64,000 bases of DNA from Carex sylvatica. Its lineage: Eukaryota; Streptophyta; Magnoliopsida; Poales; Cyperaceae. The notes under the pieces were generated by a model. It saw only the letters and a program-made list of their open reading frames with translations. It was not told the origin of the DNA and ran no database searches. The DNA is taken from NCBI GenBank assembly GCA_964058845.1, contig CAXKVR010000104.1, positions 1 to 64,000 on the forward strand, in the 5' to 3' direction. Below, piece after piece: positions 1 to 10,400 of this stretch. A program made the translations under genes and the position numbers. Numbering within the stretch: position 1 is the first letter of the stretch; the number at the start of each line of letters is the position of its first letter.

Positions 1-61
1 GCAATTAATGCTAGTAATTAATACTCGACCAAAGCAATTAAACTCCCAACTGACATAATAT

Positions 62-68
62 TATAAAA
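62..68 (+). promoter_or_regulatory. Putative TATA box of the DUF1685 gene
   Basis: TATAAAA lies 164 bp upstream of the ATG at 232 and is followed by a pyrimidine-rich leader (about 125-215), the usual look of a plant 5' UTR. Position and context only; no transcript evidence. Confidence 0.4.
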
Positions 69-231
69 ACAAGCCGACATGGACAGAGGGAATCGTGACG
101 CGAGCCAACCATTTCCAACCCTTTTCCAAAATCCGACCCAATAAAAACCCTTCTCTCCATTTTCTTCTTCCCTCTAATAAAAACTCTTCCCCCCTCTCCC
201 CGCCCCCATCGGGGCCTCCCCTATCGGATCC

Positions 232-1557
232 ATGTCGGATCCTTTTCCTCCACCCAGTACAAAGCCTTTCCCCAGAGTTAATGGGTTGTTTAAACAACAC
301 TCCTGGTCGCCGGAGGTCCAGCGCGATGAGGCGTGGCACAGGCGAGAAGAGATCCATCGCGAAAGGAGACTCTTGAGGAGTAAGAGCGTGACAGATGAAG
401 ACTTGGATGAGATCCAGGGTTGTATCGATCTTGGATTGGTTGACGCTGATGGGTTTGCGGTGGGTGAGGCTGAGGCGAAGAAACTCGCTGAGACTTTCCC
501 AGCGCTGGATATGTACTATGCTGTGAAGAAAGGGTTGAAAGGTTTCGTTGCTGCGTCAGCGTCGGGTGGTGGATCTTCTCCATCAGGGTCAATGGCGTCG
601 GCGGGGTCCAGCTCGTCGGATCTGTCGCCCATGGGTAGCCCTGTCTCTCTCTTCTCTCCTGGTATGGTTCTTATTCTCTTTGCTTTTTCATATGTGATAT
701 ATAATTCTTTAGGCAAATCAAGTTTGGTTAGGCGTTGTGAGTTCAGGGGCAATCACAAAGCGCTTGTAAGGCGTGTAAATTTCTGGTGCAATTGAATTTA
801 ACTAATTATTTAGGCACAAACCGATTAGGGAGCAGTATCTATTTTGAGAAACGTTTTAGAAAAACTTTTGGTGTGAAGAATAATTTGTTTTTATCTTCTT
901 TTGGTAAATGATCTGGATAGTTAGGTTAAATAGCAGTATTTTATTTTATTTTTTTGGCAGTCCGAATCTTCCGCGTAAAATTTTGAAACTTGAATTGAAA
1001 ATTTATTTTTGTTGAAAATTTTCTCAACTTTTTAGGTAGCTTCTGATGTGTATAAATTTCATCTTTTGAAATTGGATTGAAATTGTTGATTTAAGAAACT
1101 GAACAATGACCAAGGCTTTGAAGGCAGCAATGGTTCATAGCTATATTTTTAGGTGAACTTGTGCCTCTAAAAAATGTTGAAATTTGAATTTGAATAAATT
1201 GCTCTTGTTTTTATTGGAATTTTCCAAAATACTACTGTTTTAAACAACGAGCACAATAAGTCATGGCCTTATGGGCATTGCAGTACATGAAATATATTAG
1301 ATTTGACACCTGTTTCGTGTATTTTAATTTCAATATATGTAAATAATACTCCATCTCATTGTTCAAATGAATTGTTTTTCCTTGTAAGGTCATCTATAAT
1401 TAATAAAGTACCAGTGTATTCTAAGTGATTTAACTATGTTGAATAATTAGGTGATACGCTTGACATGAAGAAGGAACGTCTGAAGCAATGGGCCCATGTG
1501 GTTGCTTGGTCGATACGCCGCAATTCTGAGAAGAAGCGTCGTGGTGGTTTTGCTTAA
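232..1557 (+). CDS. DUF1685 family protein (two exons)
   Basis: The exons are 232-661 and 1451-1557, joined over a GT-AG intron (GTATGG... to ...ATTAG) that splits a glycine codon. The product is 178 residues. The N-terminal half carries the block that marks this plant family: a basic stretch (RREEIHRERRLLRSKS), then SVTDEDLDEIQGCIDLGL, then the ETFPALDMYYAV segment, followed by a Ser/Gly-rich linker. Exon 2 gives the conserved tail with KKERLKQWAHVVAWSIR (residues about 149-165) and a basic end. The family has no established biochemical function. The start at 232 is the first ATG of the frame and precedes all conserved blocks. Without splicing the frame would run into intron sequence and stop near 795. 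The intron is AT-rich and about 790 bp. No signal peptide or membrane segment is visible. Confidence 0.88.
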
Positions 1558-3295
1558 GTGCTTCTTTAAAAGGGAAAAACATCAGCATTATTGATTATGC
1601 ATTAAGGAAGTATCGGTGTTGCCGCTCTGACCATTGCGCAATTTACTTTTGCGAAATGGGATTTCTTTTCATCAGTATCTTATCTTGAATTCTCTCTCTC
1701 TGATTGTTTGGTTGTATATGAAATATTTAAAAGCAGATAGTTAGATCAGAATCCTGACCATAATGACTAACTTTGATTTTGAATCTGATCTCAGAAAAAG
1801 TTTTTGTCTATGTCGCGTGAATGTGTGTTATCTTTGCATTCTTTTTATTTGTGTTTGCTTTGCATCGATGCTCTAGCTTCATTACTTGTGTACGAATAAT
1901 GTCAAAATGTGTTGTTTTTGTTAGTTGTCGATCTCCCCAAGAGATTTGGCGCAAATACAATCACCAGATTTTGTTCAACAGAAAGTTTGCAAAGTTCAAG
2001 CAGAAGAATTAAAATTAAAACTGATACATGTAGATTTGTTGTCAGTATCTGCAACTGGTAAAGTGGAATTTGAATGTTTAGGGAAAATGTCAAACTGAAC
2101 TGGAAGCTGGTAAACATAGGTTTGCCATTTATATAGGATTCATATTGCTTTGTGGGAACTCTATCTAGGTAATAATAGATGGTAAGGTTTTTTTTTTACA
2201 TAGTGAGTTATGATTGATATGCTGGATGTTATATTAACTTAGCAGAGGGCGTTAAAAAATGGATTTTATTCCATGTAAATCATTGACAATTGACAAATAG
2301 CACAAGTTGTGCAACGGTCATAATATAACAAAGTAAAATCACACAGAATAGTTTCATACTAATATATGGAACTATAATGAAACTGTTAATTTCATACTAG
2401 CCTTCCACAATTCATTAATTAGACAGTACAAAAATAAAATTTCCAATAGATAGTAATAGGACTTAGCAAAGTTAAACAAAGAAAAAAATGAAAAAAAAAA
2501 AAACAGAGCAAAGAGCCATAGAGCAGTATACAAGCAGTGTAACAGATGGCTAATTTATTGTAAGCTTTCTAGCTCTAATTGTTAGTTTTAAAAGCTATAC
2601 TTTAGATATAGCTGGTTATTTATAACATTGATTGTTAGTTTCTAGAATTTTCTAATCATTCAAATTAGGTTGATAATCGTTAATTTCACCAATTAAATTT
2701 GAACCACATACCCGCTATCTCATTAAATATGCATCATAATCCAATATCTAATTCAATCATCCAATTTAAAATTCAATTCAACCAAACAAATCGAAAACAT
2801 AGATTATAGAGAAATTCGGTTATCTGTTGATGATCAATCCAGAAATCCAATTCAAATTGCAACAACTGTTCAGAATCAATACGACGTAGTTTGAATTCTA
2901 AACAAACATATAATTGAACAGTAATCAATATCCAAAACTTTTATAAAAAATATTTCTATTTTTTTCTCTTAGCTTTCATCCTCTGTATCTTATTATTTTT
3001 ATTATGATTTCATTGGAATGTTAGTAAAAAGGAGAGATTAACTCTATTTCAGAATTTTATCAAATGAAAGTCGGCTAGAAGGAACAAAGTAACATATGAT
3101 TTCATGCATGGGGCCCACATGGCCAACATATGACACGTCTCTCTATTTTGTTTAAAAGAATAAGATAGAATTTTTATATTTTATTCCTTCATATCTTTAA
3201 TTTACACATTTATAAATAAACCTTTAAATTTTCATATTTATAAATAAGTATAAAAATAAATTCATAAGAATTTAAAAAAAATATGGGATGTTACA
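1558..3295. other. Intergenic AT-rich stretch, possible LTR remnant at its right end
   Basis: No gene found. The first 200 bp are probably the 3' UTR of the DUF1685 gene. An A-run lies near 2490. The right end (...ATGGGATGTTACA, ending at 3295) reads as the inner end of an LTR on the minus strand because a polypurine tract follows directly. I could not find the outer end of that LTR. Confidence 0.4.
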
Positions 3296-3900
3296 AATTC
3301 TCCTCCTTTAAAAAAATTTTGTCCTCAAAATTCAAACACATAATATTTAAATCAAACATAACATAATAGATGATAATCAAATGTAACAGATCTAAAAGAA
3401 AATAATAAACTTGACCTTATTTAACTTACATAATTTTGATACATTTAGCTATGCTTAAATCCAATGATAATATATACTCTCATCAAATAAATACATCTAT
3501 TATTATTCAAATGGTATCCCAAAATAATCGGATCAAATTGATTTTTCATACAAACTTCAGAATTGATATGACCAAATAGATTTTCAAATGGATCAGAAAG
3601 TCAACACTTCAAGAACAATTCTTTAAAGGGGTCAAATTGAAATTTTAGATTAGTAGGGGGTTAAAACTTATTCCGATAAGATAGTTGTCAAAATGATTTG
3701 GGATGAATCAAATTTAGATGCAAACCGATAACAAACGAAATAAGGAACTAAATACAGTCTGAGAAACAAATGCTCTGATATTAAAATTGTCACGACTCTG
3801 TTGTCAGACTGAGAGTCGCGATAAGAGAGGCATCCTCGCATCTATCCATCGTTTCGTCAACCTACGTCGCAACAAAAAAAATAAAAAAAATAATACGGAG
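3296..3900 (-). mobile_element. Internally deleted Ty3/gypsy remnant (PPT + PBS + LTR end)
   Basis: On the minus strand, AAAGGAGGAGAATT (3297-3310) is a polypurine tract directly before a TGTAACATCCC-type LTR start. It is preceded by the GAGGACAAAATTTTT signature that closes many plant gypsy internal regions (to about 3326). At 3767-3783 the minus strand shows a decayed methionine-tRNA primer site (TTAATATCAGAGCA), beside an LTR end at 3788 (plus-strand TGTCACGACTC). Only about 490 bp lie between PPT and PBS, so the whole gag-pol is missing. The LTR to the right is cut off near 3900, where the next element begins. It is either a deletion derivative or a non-autonomous LARD/TRIM-like element. 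Confidence 0.6.
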
Positions 3901-3904
3901 TCCG

Positions 3905-5659
3905 CTACAAAGCTCAGTAACATTTGAGACAAAGGAGATGACTGAAATTAATGAAGGATTATGATCTCGATATTTAGTATCATGCGGGCAAGGCCAATGT
4001 TGTGGCTGATGCGTTGAGTAGAAAGAATCAAGTGAACCTAGCATCCATGATTACAAGTGAGTCACATCTGATTGAAGAAATGAGAACGATGAATTTACAT
4101 GTTGGAGCATCTCACGAATTGGCAAAGGCAACAACAACTCGCTTATTTGAAGTGGAAGAGGGTATGAGTACATCAGCTGGTATGTCTATTATTTCTACTA
4201 CAATTGAGGTGAGACCTGATTTACATGACCGTGTTTGGATAGCACAACATGAAGCTCAAAAATATCAAAAATTTCGAGAACATGAAAAATTAGACCGAGA
4301 TACTCCTTTCAGACTTGATGATGAGGGTATCTTGTGGTTTGGCAATCGTATATGCATTCCTGAAAATTCAAAATTGAAGACTTTAATCCTATCAGAAGCA
4401 CATGATTCTGAATATACTATCCATCCTGGTGAAGTAAAAAATGTATTAAAATCTGAAACGGTACTTTTGGTGGCCGAACATGAAGAATGATGTGAGAAAG
4501 TATGTTGAGAAATGTCAAGTTTGTCAGCAGGTGAAGGCTGATCGACGAAAGACAGCCAGGTTAATTCAACCTTTAGATAAGAAGAGAGGTAAGTTTGAAG
4601 TTATTGCAATGGATTTTGTGACTGGTTTTTCAAGAACGGTCGGCCGATACGATACTATATGGGTTATTGTAGATACATTGATCAAATTAGTACACTTGAT
4701 TCCGCTTGGACCTGATACTTCGGGTTGGGCTTTAGTTGGTTATTTTTGAAATTTTACTTCAAATATCATAGCTATTCACGAGAGATTATATCTGATCGAG
4801 ATACAAGATTTACATCTCATTTTTGGAAGAGCTTCCAAGAGGCCATGGGTACAAAACTGAAATTTAGTACCGCACATCATCCGCAAACGGATGGACAGTC
4901 AGAAAGGACAATCTAAACATTGAAAGACATGCTTCGAGTGTATGCTTTGAGCTTTCGAGGGTATTGGCTTGACCATTTGCATTTGATTGAGTTTGCTTAC
5001 AACAACAGTTACCACTCAAGTATTGGGATGCCACCACTAGAAGCGCTGATTGGAGAGCCTTGTCGTACACCATTGTGGTGGGGCATGGCGGGTACCTATC
5101 CGCCTACGGGACCAGAAATGATACAAGAGGCAGCAGAGAAGACTCCGGTTATCTTGAGTGGACTCAAATCATCTCAAGATCGACAAAAGAGATATGCTGA
5201 TGTACATCGAAGACCTTTAGAGTTTTAAGAAGGTGATAATGTGTGGCTCCGAGTATCTCCAGTTAGAGGAGTACATCGGTTTGGTGTATCAGGCAAGTTA
5301 AGTCCAAGGTATATCGGGCCATTTCATATTCAAAACTAAGTGGGACTTGTAGCTTATGAGCTTGCATTGTCTCCAGCTTTGGACCGGGTTCATCCGGTGT
5401 TTCATGTGTCACAGCTTTGAAAATACATACGAGATCCATCTCACTGCATTGACCATTCTGACCTATACCTTGATGAAAATTTGGCTTATAAAGAAGACCA
5501 ATGCGAATACTGGACAGAAAAGAGCAAAGACTAAGAAACCTAACGATTGGACTTGTTTTAGTACAGTGGGGACGACACTTAGAAAAAAAGACAACATGGA
5601 AACTTGAAATGAAAATTCGCGAACAATATCCTGAGTTATTCGATAGTTCAGGTACGTAG
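3905..5659 (+). pseudogene. Decayed Ty3/gypsy pol fragment (RNase H end, integrase, chromodomain-like tail)
   Basis: The translation follows the C-terminal half of the intact polyprotein at 21778-26349 in reading order. It shows the end of RNase H ([15 protein letters not shown]), the integrase zinc finger ([15 protein letters not shown]), the catalytic segments (AMDFVTGFSRTVGR, then [13 protein letters not shown], then [12 protein letters not shown]), and a tail ending in the same GGTACGTAG stop context. The fragment is broken by an early stop near 3937, a frame change near 4440-4490, another near 4748, an in-frame stop near 4914 and one at 5226, with more frame loss after 5330. Gag, protease and reverse transcriptase are absent. 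It lies in the opposite orientation to the intact element and is clearly older. Confidence 0.9.
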
Positions 5660-5689
5660 TTATGTTCAAAGGATTGAACATTATTTTTA

Positions 5690-7690
5690 AGTGAGGGAGA
5701 AATGTAACCTTCTGAATTTTATAAAATTTAAAATTTAAATGTTAAACTAAATTATAGGTTTAAAATTAAAAAATTTCTGATTCTTTAGAATATTTTATAC
5801 TGACTAATTGATTTAAGCATCAAGAATCAATTTATTGACTTAAATTGAAATATGCATATTGAGAGTTTAACAAAATTTCGAATTTAATTTTTGAAAACCC
5901 CGAATCATGCAAAACTGGGAATGATAAACTTTGAATATTTATTTTTAACCTATGTTATGGTATCCATGCATTGACCAATTATAACCTTTAAGGTTATTAA
6001 ATTGTTTAGATGATAATTGGGCCGTAGGCCTTAGACAAAAAGAAAGGAGCATCAGCTCAATTTAATAGAGTAAAAATATATGGAAAATTAGTTATTTGTC
6101 ATTTTAAAATTTTAAAATTGTAAATATGTCATCTCGAAATTTAAAATTATAAAAATATCACTCTAAATAATTAATGGCTAAAATATCCTCCCATCATCAA
6201 ACCCCTCTTCTCCTACCCGGTTTCCACCTCTTCTAACTGCAAATCTCCCACCCGGTATTTTGCATCAACGAGCACTGTAAACGGCGTTTGCTCATATTAA
6301 TCTGACCGTGGTCATTAATTCACCATCTCACTACATCAGTTGTTTAAGCATATTCTTATCTTGAGATATCTTACCTTTTATTTCTACCGCTAGAGTAGGA
6401 TTTCTCTTTGATTTTGTTTTTGCAAATTGAAGCTGCTAGGTGTGTTAGTTCTCTCTTCTACAATTGGTGGTATAGCATAGTAAGTTTCATGCTCCTTGAG
6501 TCGATTCTCTGATTTTTTTTCCTAAAATTGATTAGAGTTTGGATACGTTTCTTTTATCTTGACTTGAATCTGATTTAGATAGCAAGTTTGGGTAAATTAT
6601 GCTTTCTTATTGTTATTGATTTGGTACCAAATCTGATTTGGGGTCATGTATGGTTTAAACCCTAGTATGGTACCAATTTTCTTGCTAAAAACTAGAGTTG
6701 GAAAGATTTAATTATTAAATTTATATCTCTTGACACCGGCACCATTCCGTATCTGTACTGATACTAGAATGGTACAGTTCAAGGTTTAAGGGTAAAATTG
6801 TAAAATTTTCTAAGTTAGTAATTAGAGCATCTTAGAGGGACTGAAATACATAAAGATGAAAGTTACTAATTGAATTGTATTAAACATGATTCGGGAAAGA
6901 TTGTATTTAATAAGAAAATATGAATATGGAAAGATTTTACAAAACCAAATAAATTAGAAATATGAAAATGAGAAATCCAATTACTAGACATAGATATATG
7001 CATATTTATATGCTGGACCATAGGCTTTGATTAATAAAAATGGTTTCAAAGGATTTACTTGGTGAAAGTGATTATATTTAGCATGGTACAGATTCACCTA
7101 TGTGATATATGCATATAGTTATATGAAATGTATACATTGGATGAGAAAAGTAGAAGTCTTAAATCTTAATGTGATTTATATATTGGATCTAGAAGTTTAA
7201 ATAGTGAAAGTATTTTTATAAAATTTACATGGTTCATATGATTTATTTTACTGACTCACCTGCTATGTTAACATAGACATAGATCCTATCGAGCACGATT
7301 TAGCAGGATCGTCTGAAGTTCTGAATCTAGTGATAGCTGATCCTCTATGCATCATACGTGATCAGGTGCAGGGGTTCACATAATTTGTCTTGATTTTTAT
7401 TTTTATGAACTAAATAACTGTACATATTAGCATGTTTGAATTTTTAATTGAATGCATCATTGCATCATTTACATGAGATAAGATAATAGCATACTTGAAT
7501 TGTTATAACTGTGATGATTTATCATTTTGGTATTGTTTTATCGATTGTCTATTCTCTCATTTCTGATAATTGAATGAGACCACAGTATTGAATTGATTTA
7601 TTTTATTGTTTACTGCAAAGTCTAGAGTCTACGCTAGACTTTGATTTAGAATCCATATGCGCATACGGTGACCTGGCACTTCCGCATTAA
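5690..7690 (+). mobile_element. Polypurine tract and truncated 3' LTR of the decayed gypsy copy
   Basis: AGTGAGGGAGAAA (5690-5702) is the same polypurine tract as in the intact element and is followed at 5703 by TGTAAC, the family's LTR start. Further landmarks shared with the intact LTR are the stretch around 7290-7380 (CTGATCCTCTATGCATC, GTGATCAGGTGCAGG), the inverted AAAGTCTAGAGTC/GCTAGACTTT motif at 7617-7645, and CCATATGCGCAT at 7653-7664. Similarity fades after about 7690 and the expected ...GTGTGACA terminus is not present, so the LTR is truncated or rearranged at its end. The U3 portion differs strongly from the intact copy and lacks its GC-rich repeat block. Confidence 0.75.
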
Positions 7691-8276
7691 AATGGTTTTT
7701 GAATGGTACAAATACAGTTCATCTGATACATACATAGTTACATAGAGTTTCTTCTTACCAAAATAACATATTTTGTAGTTTGCTATTTTGCAAATTAATG
7801 TGTTATATCAGATTAGCATAAATGAGTATATGCACGGTGCACACACTTATTATTTTCTGCCAAAAGCACAAGATTAGCCTAAAAATTAATAAAGATGAAA
7901 ATACAATGACGCATATCAAACTTTTTTTTGTTTTTTTCATTTTTTTGGTTGATTTGTTGATATTGATGAACAGACGAAACTTAATTGTCCATTGATTTAA
8001 TAATAGCATATTGTTACATTCCAGAATGGCAGCGATTAAAGGTGTCAATCAATTATTTATGAAATTAAATTTCGGGTGATGGTCACAGGCTCACAGCCCG
8101 TTGAATTATCAAATATAAAGATGGTTAAACCTTTAATAGGCCCAACAATATATAATTTAGGCCCATGGTCTTGATTTCTCTCAACCATTTAGACAAGTTG
8201 AGGCAAATGCAGGCTACGGCCTATATTCCACTAGGCCCATAATAGACGGAATGAACCGGACTTTTACCGGTAAAAC
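7691..8276. other. Intergenic, nothing recognised
   Basis: AT-rich, no coding frame with recognisable content, no clear repeat boundary. It may hold decayed LTR sequence continuing from the left. Confidence 0.4.
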
Positions 8277-8820
8277 CATCCAACTAGGGGTGGCAAAAAA
8301 GCTTGTAGCTCGTGGATCGATCGTGACTCGTATCTGGCTCGCTCGGTAACAACTCGTTCGTTAGTTGACCGAACTATTAACGAGCCAGCTCATCACTAGC
8401 TCGACTCAAAATTAATGAGTTTGAGCTGGGGCCTAGCTCGCTCGCGAGCCAGCTTGGTCCAAGTATGAATTTGTGCATTGGTATAAATTTGTGTGAATTT
8501 AGTATACATGAATTTATTTTGTGAACTGTGTTTGTATGAATTTGAAAATTTAGTAATTTAATATATATGAATTTAGTTACAAACTTAATTTATGACAGTT
8601 GACTTTATAATATATTATCTAAAACATTTGAGCTTTTGGCCCACAAGCTTTCATGAGCTAGCTCAGCTCGCTCGTTGCCAAAACAAGCGAGCCATGAGCC
8701 ACTTGTTCAGCTCGGATCCAAATGTTTGCTCGCTCATGACTCGCTCGTTGCTAAAACGAGCGAGCCATGAACTTGATCTAGCTTGGACCGAGCCGGTTCG
8801 TTGCCAGCCCTACATCCAAC
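8277..8820. mobile_element. hAT-type MITE with perfect 8-bp target duplication
   Basis: Element 8285-8812 (528 bp). It starts TAGGGGTGGCAA and ends TTGCCAGCCCTA, so the 12-bp termini match with one mismatch as inverted repeats. CATCCAAC stands directly on both sides (8277-8284 and 8813-8820), the 8-bp duplication expected of hAT elements. Subterminal parts are rich in AGCTCG/CGAGC repeats in inverted arrangement. No transposase frame is present, so it is non-autonomous. Confidence 0.88.
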
Positions 8821-9223
8821 TGTGCTGTTTTTTTTTTTTTATTTACTTCAAACTACGCTGTTTTTTCGAATTTACTTTTTTTTATTATGTAATATGGGAT
8901 GGCATAAACCTCTTATTTCACACTTTAATTGTTCAATAAAGAGTAAAATAGAAATAAGATAAGTTAGTTGTAACTTAATATCAAATAAGTTACTCTATAT
9001 TTCCAGACAAATTAACTTATTCTCCTCTTGCTATGTTTGAAAGATTTCCGAATAAGCATCACACTCACTCAGACGAATTAATTTATTTCATAATTTGAAA
9101 TTGACAAATAAAATAAAAAAATAAAAAATAAAATACAATAAGTAAATTAATTCTTCCGGCTAAATTTAAGTGTCAATCAAACATAGTACATCTCTCATAG
9201 AAATGGACAACAAAATTAGTGCT
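8821..9223. other. Intergenic, nothing recognised
   Basis: AT-rich with a T-run near 8828 and no convincing frame or repeat structure. Confidence 0.4.
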
Positions 9224-9539
9224 AGAGCATCTACATTTTTGTTATTATTAGAGTTTTTAATATGAGGTGAGAGTTTTTAATCCAGTTTCAGAGATATAAG
9301 AGAATATTTTTATTTAGAAATTATGCAGAAAAGATTCTTACCAAAAAAATATTTTAAAACTCTATCAAATAATTGACTCAAATTATTATTATTTTTTAAT
9401 TTATTACTTATGTAATTTAATAGAAACTCAAATTAAGTTTCAGAGATATAAAAGTACACAAACTTTAAGAATTTTAATTTCTAAAAAGTAGCTAATAATT
9501 ATTTAAAAATTCATTAAGTTGGAGTAACGTAGATGCTCT
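9224..9539. mobile_element. MITE with AGAGCATCTAC inverted termini
   Basis: AGAGCATCTAC at 9224-9234 is inverted exactly as GTAGATGCTCT at 9529-9539. The inner sequence repeats a TTTCAGAGATATAA motif (about 9280 and 9439). Similar AGAGCATC termini are common in plant MITEs. I could not define a target duplication, so the superfamily stays open. Confidence 0.6.
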
Positions 9540-10009
9540 GTATCAGTCACAAAAGTGTAATGCATACTTTCAAGCTAGAGCAGTTGCTAGGAAATTGATT
9601 GCGCCGGTGCGCGTCTTATAAGCTTGAATTTTGATTTGAGGCACCATTCCGGAGTCGGATAAATCATGTGAAAAGTACTCGCTCCATGGGATGTTCGGAA
9701 GCATAAATAGCGTTACTTTGACTTCCATTTTTTCCATTACGACTTTAGAAAAGAAGTCCTGTTGCACTTTCATTGATTTCAAATGTACCGATGGCTATAT
9801 TCTTTCCGGTCAATTCTTAGTGTTATACTTGGTCAAAATTGCTCAAGATCAATAACTATTATATTATAAATGTTGCATGAGAAAGAAAGGGGTCAAAAGT
9901 TACATAGTAAAACAATAATATAAAGTATTATAATGAATACCGCAGGTTTCAGATAATATAATGCAATAACATGGTTAAAATTAATATAATGGTTATATAT
10001 ATTATTCAC

Positions 10010-10400
10010 TCTGGTTAGTATGACATCAGTGTCATATGGTACTAACTTTAAAATCAATTGAATAGACTTCAAACGACTAATTCAAACTGTCCAAGCTGAT
10101 TTACTATATGAGTAATGCGTTTACATGCAAAATTTTTATATTTTCGAATTATTTTAGTATCAAATCAAGCAGTAAAAACGTTGAAAAATAAATGTATTAA
10201 AATTAACTTAAAACTCACACATTTGACCACTTGACTTGATACTAAATAAATTCAAAAAATTATATAAATTTTGATGTAAACACACAACTAATAAAGTAGA
10301 TCGGTTTGAACAATTTGAATTTACCGTTTAAAGTTAATTCGATAGGTTTCGGAGTTGGTGTTATATATGTTGAAATGACATTAATGTTATACTAGCCAGA
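10010..10400. mobile_element. Foldback-type MITE, family A (copy 1)
   Basis: The left end TCTGGTTAGTATGACATC and the inverted right end (complement TCTGGCTAGTATAACATT) pair over about 26 bp, and the inner arms also pair (for example ACTTGACTTGATACTAAA against TTTTAGTATCAAATCAAG). A second copy with matching termini and interior lies at 55590-55900, which confirms a dispersed repeat. No frame. Confidence 0.75.
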
